DNA from: CAJCJE01 sp036494465
GTDB taxonomy: Bacteria > Actinomycetota > Actinomycetes > Mycobacteriales > Pseudonocardiaceae
Assembly: GCA_036494465.1 (NCBI GenBank)
Contig: DASXOJ010000107.1
Coordinates: 42,436-106,435, forward strand
DNA: 64,000 bases
Direction of reading: 5' to 3'
Under the pieces are notes generated by a model that saw only the letters and a program-made list of their open reading frames with translations, searched no databases and had not been told where the DNA came from. Shown in pieces: positions 46,254-55,646 of the stretch. The first letter of the stretch is position 1. Each line of letters begins with the position of its first letter. The translations under genes and the position numbers were made by a program.

Positions 46254-47036
46254 TCAGCTGAGTTTGGTCGTGCGGGTGGCGATCGCGCCCGCGAGCACGC
46301 CCCAGCCGAGCAGGATCAGCGCGCACATCCAGACCGGCGTGCTGCCCTGGCCGAGCGCCGAGTACAGCCCTTCGGCGAGCGCGCCGGACGGGATGATCAG
46401 CAGCGCGTCGCGCACGCCGTCCGGCAGCGACGACGTCAGCCCGGCGCCGCCGACCAGCAGCAGCACGAACCAGATGATGTTGGCCAGCGCCAGCACGATC
46501 TCCGCGCGCAGCGCGCCGCCGAGCAGCACGCCCAGCGCGCCGAAGGCCAAGGTGCCCAACGCGATCAGCAGGATCCCGCCGCCGACGCCGGACCAGTCCG
46601 GCGACCAGCCCAGGGTCGCGGCGACGATGCCCAGCACGACGATCTGCACGACCACCACGGTCGCCGCCGCCGCGAGTCGGCCCGCGCCGAGCAGCCAGCG
46701 GGGGAGCGCGGTCGCGGCGAGGCGTTTGAGCACGCCGTAGCGGCGGTCGAAGCCCAGCGCGATGGCCTGGCCGGTGAACGCGGAGGACATGATGGCCAGC
46801 GCGAACACGCGCGGGGTCACCGAGTCGACGCGCGGCGCGGGCATCGGGACGATCTTGAGCAGGGTCAGGCCGATCAGCAGCGCCAGCGGGATCAGCAGGG
46901 TGAGCAGCACCTGCTCGCCGTTGCGCAGCGCCAGCAGCGTTTCGATCCGCGCCTGCGTGTAGAGCATGCGGCCCTTGCTGCCCCGGCCCGGCGCCGGAGT
47001 GAAGGTGCCAGGCGCGAACCGCGTCGAGGTCGTCAT
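46254..47036 (-). CDS. ABC-2 type transporter permease
   Basis: 260 aa with six hydrophobic segments (about 40-58, 75-92, 110-135, 145-172, 178-200 and 232-252). The sequence FTGQAIALGFDRRYGVLKRLAATALPR is typical of ABC-2 exporters. ATG 47036 has GGAG 10 nt upstream. The ATPase gene is directly upstream. In M. tuberculosis the orthologous pair (Rv1457c-Rv1458c) also sits next to mptB and suf. Substrate unknown. Confidence 0.9.
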   Translation of the reverse strand: MTTSTRFAPGTFTPAPGRGSKGRMLYTQARIETLLALRNGEQVLLTLLIPLALLIGLTLLKIVPMPAPRVDSVTPRVFALAIMSSAFTGQAIALGFDRRYGVLKRLAATALPRWLLGAGRLAAAATVVVVQIVVLGIVAATLGWSPDWSGVGGGILLIALGTLAFGALGVLLGGALRAEIVLALANIIWFVLLLVGGAGLTSSLPDGVRDALLIIPSGALAEGLYSALGQGSTPVWMCALILLGWGVLAGAIATRTTKLS

Positions 47037-47055
47037 CGAGAACAATCTCCAGTGC

Positions 47056-47982
47056 TCAGGAACGCAGTTCGCGGCCGGTCAGGTCGAGGAAAACGTCTTC
47101 AAGGCTGCGCTTGCTCACCTGCAACGCCTCCGCCAGCACGCCCTGCTGCGCGCACCACGCGGTCACCGTGGACACCACCTGCGGCGTGATCTCGCCGTTC
47201 ACCACATAGTGGCCGGGCGTGGTCTCGTCGGTGGTGCAGTCCTCGGGCAGGGCCGCCTTCAGCAGGCGCAGATCGAGGCCGCGCCGGGCCTGGAAACGCA
47301 ACCGCTGCTCGTCGGCGGTGCTGGTGGTCAGCTCGCCGGGCGAACCCTGCGCGACCACCCGGCCGTTGTCGATGATCACCACCTGGTCGGCGAGCGCCTC
47401 GGCCTCGTCCATCAGGTGGGTGGTCAGCAGCACGCTCACCCCGTCGGTGCGCAGCGCGTCCACCAGGTCCCACACCAGCCGCCGCGCCTGCGGGTCCATG
47501 CCAGCGGTGGGCTCGTCGAGGAAGACCAGTTCTGGTCGGCCGACCAGCGCGCAGGCCAGCGAGAGCCGCTGCTGCTGACCGCCGGAGAGGCGCTTGAACG
47601 TGGTGCGCTTCGCCGCGTCCAGCCCCAGGGTGCGCAGCAGCCAGGCCGGATCCAGTGGGTTCGCCGCGCAGGATGCGACCAGCGCCAGCATTTCGTCGAC
47701 CCGGACGCCCGGATACGCGCCGCCGCCCTGCGGCATCACGCCGACCCGGGCGCGCAGCGCTGCCCCATCGGCGCGCGGATCCAGCCCGAGTACCCGGACG
47801 GTGCCCGCGTCTGCCGCGCGGAAGCCTTCGCAGATCTCCACGGTGGTGGTCTTGCCCGCCCCGTTGGGACCGAGCAGCGCGAGCACCTCGCCTGCCGGGA
47901 GCAGTAAGTCGAGTCCGTCGACTGCCGTCTTCGAGCCGTAGCGCTTCTCGAGTCCGGTCACCTCGACGGCGGGTGTTCTCAC
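47056..47982 (-). CDS. ABC-2 type transporter ATP-binding protein
   Basis: 308 aa. Walker A GPNGAGKTTT, signature LSGGQQQRLSLACAL, Walker B LVFLDEPTAGMD, H-loop TTHLMDEAE, with a C-terminal extension of about 80 residues as in drug/lipid exporters. The start is set at GTG 47982 with GAGG 7 nt upstream; the frame is open further upstream but lacks domain similarity. 19 bp separate it from the permease gene. Confidence 0.92.
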   Translation of the reverse strand: MRTPAVEVTGLEKRYGSKTAVDGLDLLLPAGEVLALLGPNGAGKTTTVEICEGFRAADAGTVRVLGLDPRADGAALRARVGVMPQGGGAYPGVRVDEMLALVASCAANPLDPAWLLRTLGLDAAKRTTFKRLSGGQQQRLSLACALVGRPELVFLDEPTAGMDPQARRLVWDLVDALRTDGVSVLLTTHLMDEAEALADQVVIIDNGRVVAQGSPGELTTSTADEQRLRFQARRGLDLRLLKAALPEDCTTDETTPGHYVVNGEITPQVVSTVTAWCAQQGVLAEALQVSKRSLEDVFLDLTGRELRS

Positions 47983-48070
47983 GGGGCGACCTCGCTGGCG
48001 CTCGGCCACGCCGTGAACGCTCCCTGTGTCCGATGGTTCGCTCCGCAGGCTCCGCTCACGGTCCAACAGC

Positions 48071-49699
48071 CTAGGCCGTGGCCTGGCTCACCCGAGTTTG
48101 ACCTGGTCTATCAGCTTTGTCCCGAAAGATCGGGATCCACCTGCGCACGATCAGCAGCACGATGATGAACACGATCGCGGCGGCAAGGTACGCGTCGATA
48201 CCCACGTAGCCCGCGCTGATCGGGCCGCCGGTCGGCAGCGGCGTGACCATGCCGTACCCGGCGCTGACGATCGCGGTAGCGGCGCGGAACTTGCGGTTGT
48301 TGACGGCGGTCGCCAACGGGACGATCGCCCACAGCAGGTACCAGGGCTGCACGGTCGCGGACAGCAGCGCGACCACGCCCAGCGCGAGCCCGAGTCCGAC
48401 CATCGGGTGAATCCGGCCGCGATACGAGCGCCAGAGCAGCACGATCGCGGTCAGCACGCTGGCGATCTCGCCCAGCCAGCGCATCACGCCGACCGTCGTG
48501 TCGGTGTGGTTGCCCAGGCCGAGCACGATGCCGAGACCACCGGCCAGGAACCCGACCGCCGTCACCGGCGATTCCCAGCTGAGCACGATGCCGTTGCTGC
48601 TGTTCACCGCGTTCACCCAGCCGAAGCCGAGCCCGGTGCCCAGCGAGATGATCACGGTCAGTACCGCGAACACGCCGGTGACCAGCAGCGTCGCGTACAC
48701 CAGATGCCGGAACCTGCCGCCCCAGCGGCGCGCGACCAGCACACCGAGGAACCCGAGGGTGGCGATCGCGGAGAGCTTCACCGCGACGCCGAGCGTGATC
48801 ACCGAAACGCCCGCGAGCAACCAGAGGATCTCGTGGGTTGTCACCGGTTGACCGATCTTCGGTATGCCGATCATGGCGATCTCGAAACCGGCCAGCATCA
48901 GGCCGATCATCAGCGCCTCGTTGTGCACGCCGATCAGCAGGTGCCAGATCAGCAGCGGGTTGCCGACGCCGAGCCACAACGCGTTCACCGGCGACACGCC
49001 GAAGCGCTTGGCCAGCCTCGGCACCGCCCACACGATCAGCGCGATGCCGACCAGTTCCAGGGCGCGTTGCAGATAGACGCCGGTGACCACGTGGTTGCCG
49101 CTGATCGCGTTGAGCCCGCGGCCGATGTAGAGGAACAACGGCCCGTACGGTGCGGGCGTATCGCGCCAGATGCCATCGACGCCCCTGGTCAACGGGTCGG
49201 AAACGCCAAGGGCGGGCACCGGGCCGAGCTTGTACGGGTCAAAGCCGAGCGCGGCGATCTTGGACTGCGCCAGGTAGCTGTAGACGTCGCGGCTGAACAT
49301 CGGCGGCACGACGAGCAGCGGCACCCCCCAGGTGATCAGCGTGCGGCGTAGCTGGCGCGGCGAGATCACCCTGGCCCGGCCCGGCCGGACGAACCGGCCC
49401 AGCCACAGCCAACTGAGCACGATCATCGCCATGCCGATGAACGCGCAGGCCAGCTCGACTGTGGGCATGCGCACGAACAGGCCGAGGAATGGCGTGGTGA
49501 CCAGCGGGTTGAACACGGGGGATGCGCTCGCGCCGAGCGAGCCGGCGGCCAGCAGCAGGGCACCGGTGGTGCCGAAGCGGCGGACCAGCTTGAGCTGGCG
49601 TTCGTCGGTTTCGTCCAGTGGGGCCGGTTCGTCGGTTGTGGGCAGGAAATCGTCATCGAGGGGGGCGGTCTCGCCCGCCTGCTTGTCGACGTCTCCCAT
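48071..49699 (-). CDS. mptB: Alpha-(1->6)-mannopyranosyltransferase MptB
   Basis: 542 aa GT-C membrane glycosyltransferase with about 13 helices. The acidic N-terminal tail is followed by the catalytic loop FSRDVYSYLAQSKIAALGFDPY, with the Asp needed for polyprenyl-phosphomannose transfer, and DTPAPYGPLFLYIGRGL. In corynebacteria and mycobacteria it starts the alpha-1,6-mannan core of lipomannan. Its position between the ABC-2 pair and divergent sufR is the same as Rv1459c. This suggests the organism makes lipomannan-type glycolipids. Confidence 0.9.
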   Translation of the reverse strand: MGDVDKQAGETAPLDDDFLPTTDEPAPLDETDERQLKLVRRFGTTGALLLAAGSLGASASPVFNPLVTTPFLGLFVRMPTVELACAFIGMAMIVLSWLWLGRFVRPGRARVISPRQLRRTLITWGVPLLVVPPMFSRDVYSYLAQSKIAALGFDPYKLGPVPALGVSDPLTRGVDGIWRDTPAPYGPLFLYIGRGLNAISGNHVVTGVYLQRALELVGIALIVWAVPRLAKRFGVSPVNALWLGVGNPLLIWHLLIGVHNEALMIGLMLAGFEIAMIGIPKIGQPVTTHEILWLLAGVSVITLGVAVKLSAIATLGFLGVLVARRWGGRFRHLVYATLLVTGVFAVLTVIISLGTGLGFGWVNAVNSSNGIVLSWESPVTAVGFLAGGLGIVLGLGNHTDTTVGVMRWLGEIASVLTAIVLLWRSYRGRIHPMVGLGLALGVVALLSATVQPWYLLWAIVPLATAVNNRKFRAATAIVSAGYGMVTPLPTGGPISAGYVGIDAYLAAAIVFIIVLLIVRRWIPIFRDKADRPGQTRVSQATA

Positions 49700-49776
49700 C
49701 ACCACGAGCCGAAGCGTATCGATCGGGGGATGGGCGTGAGCCGGGTCACCCGAAGTCGATCGAACTTTGCTTGATC

Positions 49777-49805
49777 GACGTAAATACGTCACACTTGTGT
49801 TGTGA
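49777..49805. promoter_or_regulatory. SufR operator region overlapping the sufR start
   Basis: ACACT-TGTGT-TGTGA (49791-49805) fits the ACACT-N5-TGTGA repeat that I recall for the mycobacterial SufR site, and it overlaps the GTG at 49802. A second palindrome GACGTA-AA-TACGTC lies at 49777-49790. Binding here would block sufR-suf initiation. Confidence 0.55.
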
Positions 49806-50569
49806 AAAACGTCGGCGCAGCTCCGGGAGCCGCCGAGACCGCGAAGGCGGCCTCGACGGAGCACCCCGCGCAGCCCGCCGACCGTCGCACCAGGCAGGCC
49901 GTGGCCCAGCTCATGCTGGAACGCGGGCCGATCATCGCCGCGGACATCGCCGAGGAGCTCAACCTCACCGCCGCCGCCGTACGTCGTCACCTCGACGTGC
50001 TCATCGACGCGGGCGAGGTCGGCACCAGGGACGCGCCCCGGAATGGTCAGCGCGGTCGTGGCCGACCGGCCAAGCTGTTCCTGCTGACCGAGACCGGACG
50101 ATCCCGGTTCGGTCACGCCTACGACGATCTCGCCGTCTCTGCCCTGCGCTTCCTCGCCCAACAGGGTGGTGAGGAAGCGGTGCGCGCGTTCGCCGAGTCC
50201 AGGGTGGATGCCCTGGTCGGCGCGCACCGTTTGGAAGTGACCTCGGAAAACGACGCGGTCGCCAGGGCGAGGGCGCTGGCAAAGGCGTTGACCAGCGAGG
50301 GATACGCTGCGTCAACCCGACAGGTCGGCTCCGGCGAGCAGTTGTGTCAGCACCACTGCCCGGTGGCGCACGTCGCCGCCGAGTTCCCGCAGCTGTGCGA
50401 GGCCGAGACGGCGGTGTTCGCCGACCTGCTCGGTACCCACGTGCAGCGGCTGGCGACGATCGCCCGTGGCGACGCGGCCTGCACCACCCACGTGCCGGCG
50501 AGTTCGGTCCCGAACCCGAACGAGCCGGGCAACACAGCAACACATGATGATGGAGGGGAGTCCGGATGA
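49802..50569 (+). CDS. sufR: Fe-S-sensing repressor SufR
   Basis: 255 aa ArsR/DeoR-like winged helix (about 30-100: RQAVAQLMLERGPIIAADIAEELNLTAAAVRRHLDVL) and a C-terminal domain with cysteines at 182, 186, 199 and 227, of which three likely bind the 4Fe-4S cluster. It represses the suf operon when Fe-S supply is sufficient. GTG start overlapped by the proposed operator, so the transcript may be leaderless. ATGA overlap with sufB. Confidence 0.94.
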   Translation: MKNVGAAPGAAETAKAASTEHPAQPADRRTRQAVAQLMLERGPIIAADIAEELNLTAAAVRRHLDVLIDAGEVGTRDAPRNGQRGRGRPAKLFLLTETGRSRFGHAYDDLAVSALRFLAQQGGEEAVRAFAESRVDALVGAHRLEVTSENDAVARARALAKALTSEGYAASTRQVGSGEQLCQHHCPVAHVAAEFPQLCEAETAVFADLLGTHVQRLATIARGDAACTTHVPASSVPNPNEPGNTATHDDGGESG

Positions 50570-52023
50570 CTGCCGCTGCCGAGCAGCGCACACCCACCAC
50601 GCCAGTAGTTCCGCCGATGAGCCAGGACGAAGCCCTGGCGACACTGGGCAACTACGAGTACGGCTGGGCTGACGCGGATACGGCCGGGGCGAGTGCCCGT
50701 CGTGGCCTCGACGAAGACGTCGTCCGGGACATCTCGGCGAAGAAGAACGAGCCAGAGTGGATGCTGGAGCAGCGGCTCAAGGCGCTCAAGCTCTTCGAGC
50801 GCAAGCCGATGCCCAACTGGGGCGCCGACCTGTCCGGGATCTTCTTCGACACCATCAAGTACTTCGTGCGGTCGACGGAGAAGCAGGCCGAGTCCTGGGA
50901 AGATCTGCCCGAGGACATCAAGAACACCTACGACCGCCTCGGCATCCCCGAAGCGGAGAAGCAGCGCCTGATCGCCGGTGTCGCCGCCCAGTACGAGAGC
51001 GAAGTCGTCTACCACAAGATCCGCGAGGACCTGGAGACCCAGGGCGTGATCTTCGTGGACACCGACACCGGTCTGCGCGAGCACCCGGAGCTGTTCAAGG
51101 AGTACTTCGGTTCGGTCATCCCCAGTGGTGACAACAAGTTCTCCGCGCTGAACACCTCGGTCTGGAGTGGTGGGTCGTTCATCTACGTCCCCAAGGGCGT
51201 GCACGTGGACATCCCGCTCCAGGCGTACTTCCGGATCAACACCGAGAACATGGGCCAGTTCGAGCGGACCCTGATCATCGTCGACGAAGACGCCTACGTG
51301 CACTACGTCGAAGGCTGCACCGCGCCGATCTACAAGTCGGACTCGCTGCACTCGGCGGTCGTCGAGATCATCGTCAAGAAGGGTGGCCGGTGTCGCTACA
51401 CCACCATCCAGAACTGGTCGAACAACGTCTACAACCTGGTCACCAAGCGCGCCAAGGCCGAAGAGGGCGCGACCATGGAGTGGATCGACGGCAACCTCGG
51501 TTCCAAGGTCACCATGAAGTACCCGTCGGTGTTCCTGATGGGCGAGCACGCGCACGGTGAGGTGCTCTCCATCGCCTGTGCCGGTGAAGGCCAGCACCAG
51601 GACGCGGGCGCCAAGATGGTGCACATGGCGCCGCACACCACCTCGACCATCGTGTCCAAGTCGGTGGCACGCGGCGGTGGCCGGACCTCGTATCGCGGCC
51701 TGGTCCAGGTGAACAAGCGGGCGCACCACTCCCGGTCCACGGTCAAGTGCGACGCCCTGCTGGTCGACCAGATCAGCCGCTCGGACACCTATCCGTACGT
51801 GGACATCCGCGAGGACGACGTGTCCATGGGGCACGAAGCCACGGTGTCCAAGATCAGCGACGAGCAGCTGTTCTACCTGATGTCCCGCGGTCTCACCGAG
51901 GACGAGGCCATGGCCATGATCGTGCGCGGCTTCATCGAGCCGATCGCGCGCGAGCTGCCGATGGAATACGCCCTCGAACTCAACCGGCTCATCGAGCTCC
52001 AGATGGAAGGGGCCGTCGGCTAA
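50566..52023 (+). CDS. sufB: Fe-S cluster assembly scaffold protein SufB
   Basis: 485 aa. Core of the SufBCD scaffold on which Fe-S clusters form. The beta-helix domain and the C-terminal HHSRSTVKCDALLVD motif are present, with the cysteine and histidine implicated in cluster assembly. No intein is inserted, unlike the M. tuberculosis copy. Start overlaps sufR. Confidence 0.97.
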   Translation: MTAAAEQRTPTTPVVPPMSQDEALATLGNYEYGWADADTAGASARRGLDEDVVRDISAKKNEPEWMLEQRLKALKLFERKPMPNWGADLSGIFFDTIKYFVRSTEKQAESWEDLPEDIKNTYDRLGIPEAEKQRLIAGVAAQYESEVVYHKIREDLETQGVIFVDTDTGLREHPELFKEYFGSVIPSGDNKFSALNTSVWSGGSFIYVPKGVHVDIPLQAYFRINTENMGQFERTLIIVDEDAYVHYVEGCTAPIYKSDSLHSAVVEIIVKKGGRCRYTTIQNWSNNVYNLVTKRAKAEEGATMEWIDGNLGSKVTMKYPSVFLMGEHAHGEVLSIACAGEGQHQDAGAKMVHMAPHTTSTIVSKSVARGGGRTSYRGLVQVNKRAHHSRSTVKCDALLVDQISRSDTYPYVDIREDDVSMGHEATVSKISDEQLFYLMSRGLTEDEAMAMIVRGFIEPIARELPMEYALELNRLIELQMEGAVG

Positions 52024-52025
52024 TC

Positions 52026-53192
52026 ATGACGACCACCCAACAGCCGACCCAGCACGGACTCGGCGCGCACTCGCACGGCTCCGGCGTGGTGCCTGCCTCG
52101 ACCCGGGCGGATCGGCAGGACAACGTCGCCGTGCCGCAGGGCCGGGAGGAGAACTGGCGCTTCACGCCGATGAAGCGGCTGGGCAGCCTGGTTCCGGCGC
52201 AGCCGGCGACCGGCACCGCGACCGTCGAGGTCTCCTCGGGCCGCGATGTCATCGTCGACTCGGTCGGCCGCGACGACGAGCGGATCGGCGCGGCGGGCGA
52301 GCCGACCGACTACATCTCGCGCACCGCGTTCGAGTCCTTCGCCAAGGCCACCGTGGTCACCATCCCGCGTGAGTCCAAGGTGGACGAACCGGTGATGGTC
52401 ACGGTCACCGGCCCCGGTGTGGGCCAGACCGCCTACGGGCACCTCCAGGTGCGCGTCGAGCAGTTCGCGCAAGCCGTTGTGGTGCTCGACTTCCGGGGCT
52501 CCGGCAGCTACGCGGACAACGTGGAACTCGTGGTCGGCGACGGCGCCAAGCTCACCGTGGTCGCCGTGCACGACTGGGCCGACGACGCGGTGCACGTCAC
52601 CGCGCACCAGACCAAACTCGGCCGGGACGCGACCCTGCGGCACACGGTCGTCACCCTCGGCGGCGACCTGGTCCGGGTCAGCCCGACCGTCGCGTTCACC
52701 GAAAAGGGTGGCGACGCCGAACTGACCGGCCTGTACTTCGCCGACGCAGGCCAGCACCTGGAACACCGGCTGTTCGTGGACCATGCGGTGCCCAACTGCC
52801 GCAGCAACGTCGCCTACAAGGGCGCGTTGCAGGGCGATGGCGCGCGCACCGTGTGGATCGGCGACGTGCTGATCCGCGCGGCGGCCGAGAGCACCGACAC
52901 CTACGAGCTCAACCGCAACCTGGTGCTCACCGACGGCGCCCGCGCCGACTCGGTGCCGAACCTGGAGATCGAGACCGGCGAGATCGTCGGCGCCGGTCAC
53001 GCCAGCACCACCGGCCGTTTCGACGACGAGCAGCTGTTCTACTTGCAGGCTCGCGGTATTCCGGAAGACCAGGCGCGCAGGCTCGTGGTGCGCGGGTTCT
53101 TCCACGAGATCCTCGCCAAGATCGCCGTGCCGAGCGTGCGCGAGCGCCTGGAAGCCGCGATCGAGGCCGAACTCGCGGTGGTCGGTATATGA
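52026..53192 (+). CDS. sufD: Fe-S cluster assembly protein SufD
   Basis: 388 aa paralogue of SufB, partner in the SufBC2D complex. N-terminal REENWRFTPMKRLG and C-terminal FDDEQLFYLQARGIPEDQARRLVVRGFF are family marks. ATG 52026 lies 2 bp after the sufB stop. Its stop overlaps the Rieske gene. Confidence 0.95.
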   Translation: MTTTQQPTQHGLGAHSHGSGVVPASTRADRQDNVAVPQGREENWRFTPMKRLGSLVPAQPATGTATVEVSSGRDVIVDSVGRDDERIGAAGEPTDYISRTAFESFAKATVVTIPRESKVDEPVMVTVTGPGVGQTAYGHLQVRVEQFAQAVVVLDFRGSGSYADNVELVVGDGAKLTVVAVHDWADDAVHVTAHQTKLGRDATLRHTVVTLGGDLVRVSPTVAFTEKGGDAELTGLYFADAGQHLEHRLFVDHAVPNCRSNVAYKGALQGDGARTVWIGDVLIRAAAESTDTYELNRNLVLTDGARADSVPNLEIETGEIVGAGHASTTGRFDDEQLFYLQARGIPEDQARRLVVRGFFHEILAKIAVPSVRERLEAAIEAELAVVGI

Positions 53193-53530
53193 CCGCCGGC
53201 ATGCGGGTGTGCGCGCTCGCCGACCTGGAGGAAGGCAAACCTGCCGGGTACTCCGTCGGTGACACGCAGGTCGTGCTGGTGCGCGACGGCGACGCCGTGC
53301 ACGCGCTGCGCGACGAGTGCTCGCATGCCGAACTCGCGTTGAGCGAGGGCGAGATCAGCAGGGGCAAGGGCGGCGCGTTGCGCATCGAGTGCTGGTTGCA
53401 CGGGTCGTGTTTCGACCTGCGCACCGGCCAGCCGTCCTCGCCACCCGCGACCGAACCGGTCGACGTGTACGCGGTGACCGTCACGGACGCGGACGTCTAC
53501 GTCGACACCGCGACCCCGGCAAACCGCTAG
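53189..53530 (+). CDS. Rieske [2Fe-2S] ferredoxin-like protein of the suf operon
   Basis: 113 aa, soluble. Cluster ligands are Cys44-x-His46 (DECSHAEL) and Cys68-x2-His71 (CWLHGSC). This matches bacterial Rieske-type ferredoxins of dioxygenase type. It is translationally coupled to sufD (ATGA overlap) and followed by sufC, so it probably supplies electrons to the assembly machine; this role is inferred from position. Confidence 0.9.
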   Translation: MTAGMRVCALADLEEGKPAGYSVGDTQVVLVRDGDAVHALRDECSHAELALSEGEISRGKGGALRIECWLHGSCFDLRTGQPSSPPATEPVDVYAVTVTDADVYVDTATPANR

Positions 53531-53576
53531 AACCCGAAGCCTCCCACCACATCCGACACGGAGAAGCGAAGTAGAA

Positions 53577-54353
53577 ATGGCCACCCTGGAGATCAAGGAC
53601 CTGCACGTTTCGGTCGTCGCCGATGACGCTGCCAAAGAGATCCTGACCGGCGTCAACCTGACCATCAAGGCGGGCGAGACGCACGCCATCATGGGGCCGA
53701 ACGGCTCGGGCAAGTCCACGCTGTCCTACGCGATCGCGGGCCACCCGAAGTACCAGGTCACCTCCGGCCAGGTGCTACTTGACGGCGAGGACATCCTCGG
53801 CATGACCGTTGACGAGCGCGCGCGGGCCGGTGTCTTCCTCGCCATGCAGTACCCGGTCGAGGTTCCCGGCGTGTCCATGTCGAACTTCCTGCGCACGGCA
53901 GCGACCGCGGTCCGCGGCGAGGCGCCGCAGCTGCGCAAGTGGGTCAAGGAAGTCAAGGAAGCCATGGGCGAGCTGGAGATCGACGCCGCGTTCGCCGAGC
54001 GCAGCGTCAACGAAGGCTTCTCCGGCGGCGAGAAGAAGCGCCACGAGATCCTGCAACTCTCGTTGCTGCACCCGAAGATCGCCATCCTGGACGAGACGGA
54101 CTCCGGCCTGGACGTGGACGCGCTGCGCGTCGTGTCCGATGGCGTGAACCGGTACAAGGAAGCCGGCGACGTGGGCGTCATGCTGATCACCCACTACACC
54201 CGCATCCTCAAGCACATCACCCCCGACTTCGTGCACGTGTTCGCGGGCGGTCGCATCGTCGAGTCCGGCGGCCCCGAACTGGCCGGCAGGCTGGAAGAAG
54301 AGGGCTACGTCCGCTACACCGGCGGTAAGCACGAAGAGGCGACGGTCTCATGA
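53577..54353 (+). CDS. sufC: Fe-S cluster assembly ATPase SufC
   Basis: 258 aa ABC ATPase that drives the SufBCD complex. Walker A GPNGSGKST, signature FSGGEKKRHEILQL, Walker B IAILDETDSGLD and H-loop ITHYTRIL are intact. ATG with GGAG about 12 nt upstream. ATGA overlap with sufS. Confidence 0.97.
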   Translation: MATLEIKDLHVSVVADDAAKEILTGVNLTIKAGETHAIMGPNGSGKSTLSYAIAGHPKYQVTSGQVLLDGEDILGMTVDERARAGVFLAMQYPVEVPGVSMSNFLRTAATAVRGEAPQLRKWVKEVKEAMGELEIDAAFAERSVNEGFSGGEKKRHEILQLSLLHPKIAILDETDSGLDVDALRVVSDGVNRYKEAGDVGVMLITHYTRILKHITPDFVHVFAGGRIVESGGPELAGRLEEEGYVRYTGGKHEEATVS

Positions 54354-55627
54354 CGACAACTGGTCTGCCGCTGGATGTCGACACGATCAAGAAGGACTTT
54401 CCGATCCTGGGTCGCACGGTCCGCGACGGGAAGCCGCTGATCTACCTCGATTCCGGTGCCACCTCGGAGAAGCCGAGCCAGGTGCTGGATGCCGAGCGCA
54501 CCTTCCTGGAGACGTCGAACGCGGCAGTGCACCGCGGCGCGCACCAGCTCGCCGAGGAAGCCACCGACTTCTACGAGGGCGCCCGCGAGCGGATCGCCGC
54601 GTTCGTCGGCGCCGACGTCGACGAGGTGGTGTTCACCAAGAACGCCACCGAGGGCATCAACCTCGTCGCCTACGCGATCAGCAACTCCTCGACGGCCGGG
54701 CCGGAAGCCAAGCGGTTCGCGGTCGGTCCCGGTGACGAGATCGTCATCACCGAGATGGAACACCACGCGAACCTGGTGCCGTGGCAGCAGGTCGCGCAGC
54801 GCACCGGCGCGACCCTGCGCTGGTTCGGCCTCACCGACGACGGCCGCCTCGATCTGTCCAATCTGGACGAACTGATCAACGAGCGGACCAAGGTCGTCGC
54901 GTTCGCCCACCAGTCCAACGTGCTCGGCACCGTCAACCCGCCCGCCCCGCTGGTCGAGAAGGCCAAGCAGGTCGGCGCGCTGACCGTGCTGGACGCCTGC
55001 CAGTCCGTGCCGCACTCGCCGGTCGACTTCCACGCCCTTGACGTCGACTTCGCGGTGTTCTCCGGCCACAAGATGCTCGGCCCGTCCGGCATCGGCGTGC
55101 TCTACGGTCGTCGCGAGCTGCTCGCGGCCCTGCCGCCGTTCCTCACCGGCGGGTCCATGATCGAGATGGTCGAGATGGCCAAATCCACGTTCATGCCGCC
55201 GCCGCAGCGTTTCGAGGCGGGCACCATGATGACCTCGCAGGCAGTGGGACTTGGCGCGGCCGTCGACTACCTGTCGGTCGTCGGCATGACGCGCATCGCC
55301 GAACACGAGCACCGGCTCACCGAAGCCGCGCTCGCCGGACTCGCCGAGATCGCGGGCGTGCGGATCATCGGCCCGACGGGAACAGACAGCCGGGGTGGCG
55401 CTGTTTCCTTTGTTGTGGATGGCATCCATCCGCACGACGCGGGTCAGGTCCTGGACAGCCTCGGCATCGCGGTCCGGGTCGGTCACCACTGCGCGTGGCC
55501 ACTGCACCGCCGCTACGGCGTGCCCGGCACCGTGCGCGCGACGTTCTACCTGTACAACGACCTCAGCGATGTGTCAGCGCTGGTGGACGGGGTACGCGAA
55601 GCACAGCGCTTCTTCGGTGTCGCCTGA
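54350..55627 (+). CDS. sufS: Cysteine desulfurase SufS
   Basis: 425 aa PLP enzyme that releases sulfur from cysteine as a persulfide. The PLP lysine is Lys241 in SGHKMLGP, the catalytic cysteine is Cys381 in RVGHHCAWP (more often CAQP), and EMEHHANLVPW is conserved. Followed by sufU, its zinc-dependent sulfur acceptor. Confidence 0.97.
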   Translation: MTTTGLPLDVDTIKKDFPILGRTVRDGKPLIYLDSGATSEKPSQVLDAERTFLETSNAAVHRGAHQLAEEATDFYEGARERIAAFVGADVDEVVFTKNATEGINLVAYAISNSSTAGPEAKRFAVGPGDEIVITEMEHHANLVPWQQVAQRTGATLRWFGLTDDGRLDLSNLDELINERTKVVAFAHQSNVLGTVNPPAPLVEKAKQVGALTVLDACQSVPHSPVDFHALDVDFAVFSGHKMLGPSGIGVLYGRRELLAALPPFLTGGSMIEMVEMAKSTFMPPPQRFEAGTMMTSQAVGLGAAVDYLSVVGMTRIAEHEHRLTEAALAGLAEIAGVRIIGPTGTDSRGGAVSFVVDGIHPHDAGQVLDSLGIAVRVGHHCAWPLHRRYGVPGTVRATFYLYNDLSDVSALVDGVREAQRFFGVA

Positions 55628-55646
55628 GCGGGAGGATGGGGGTCCA

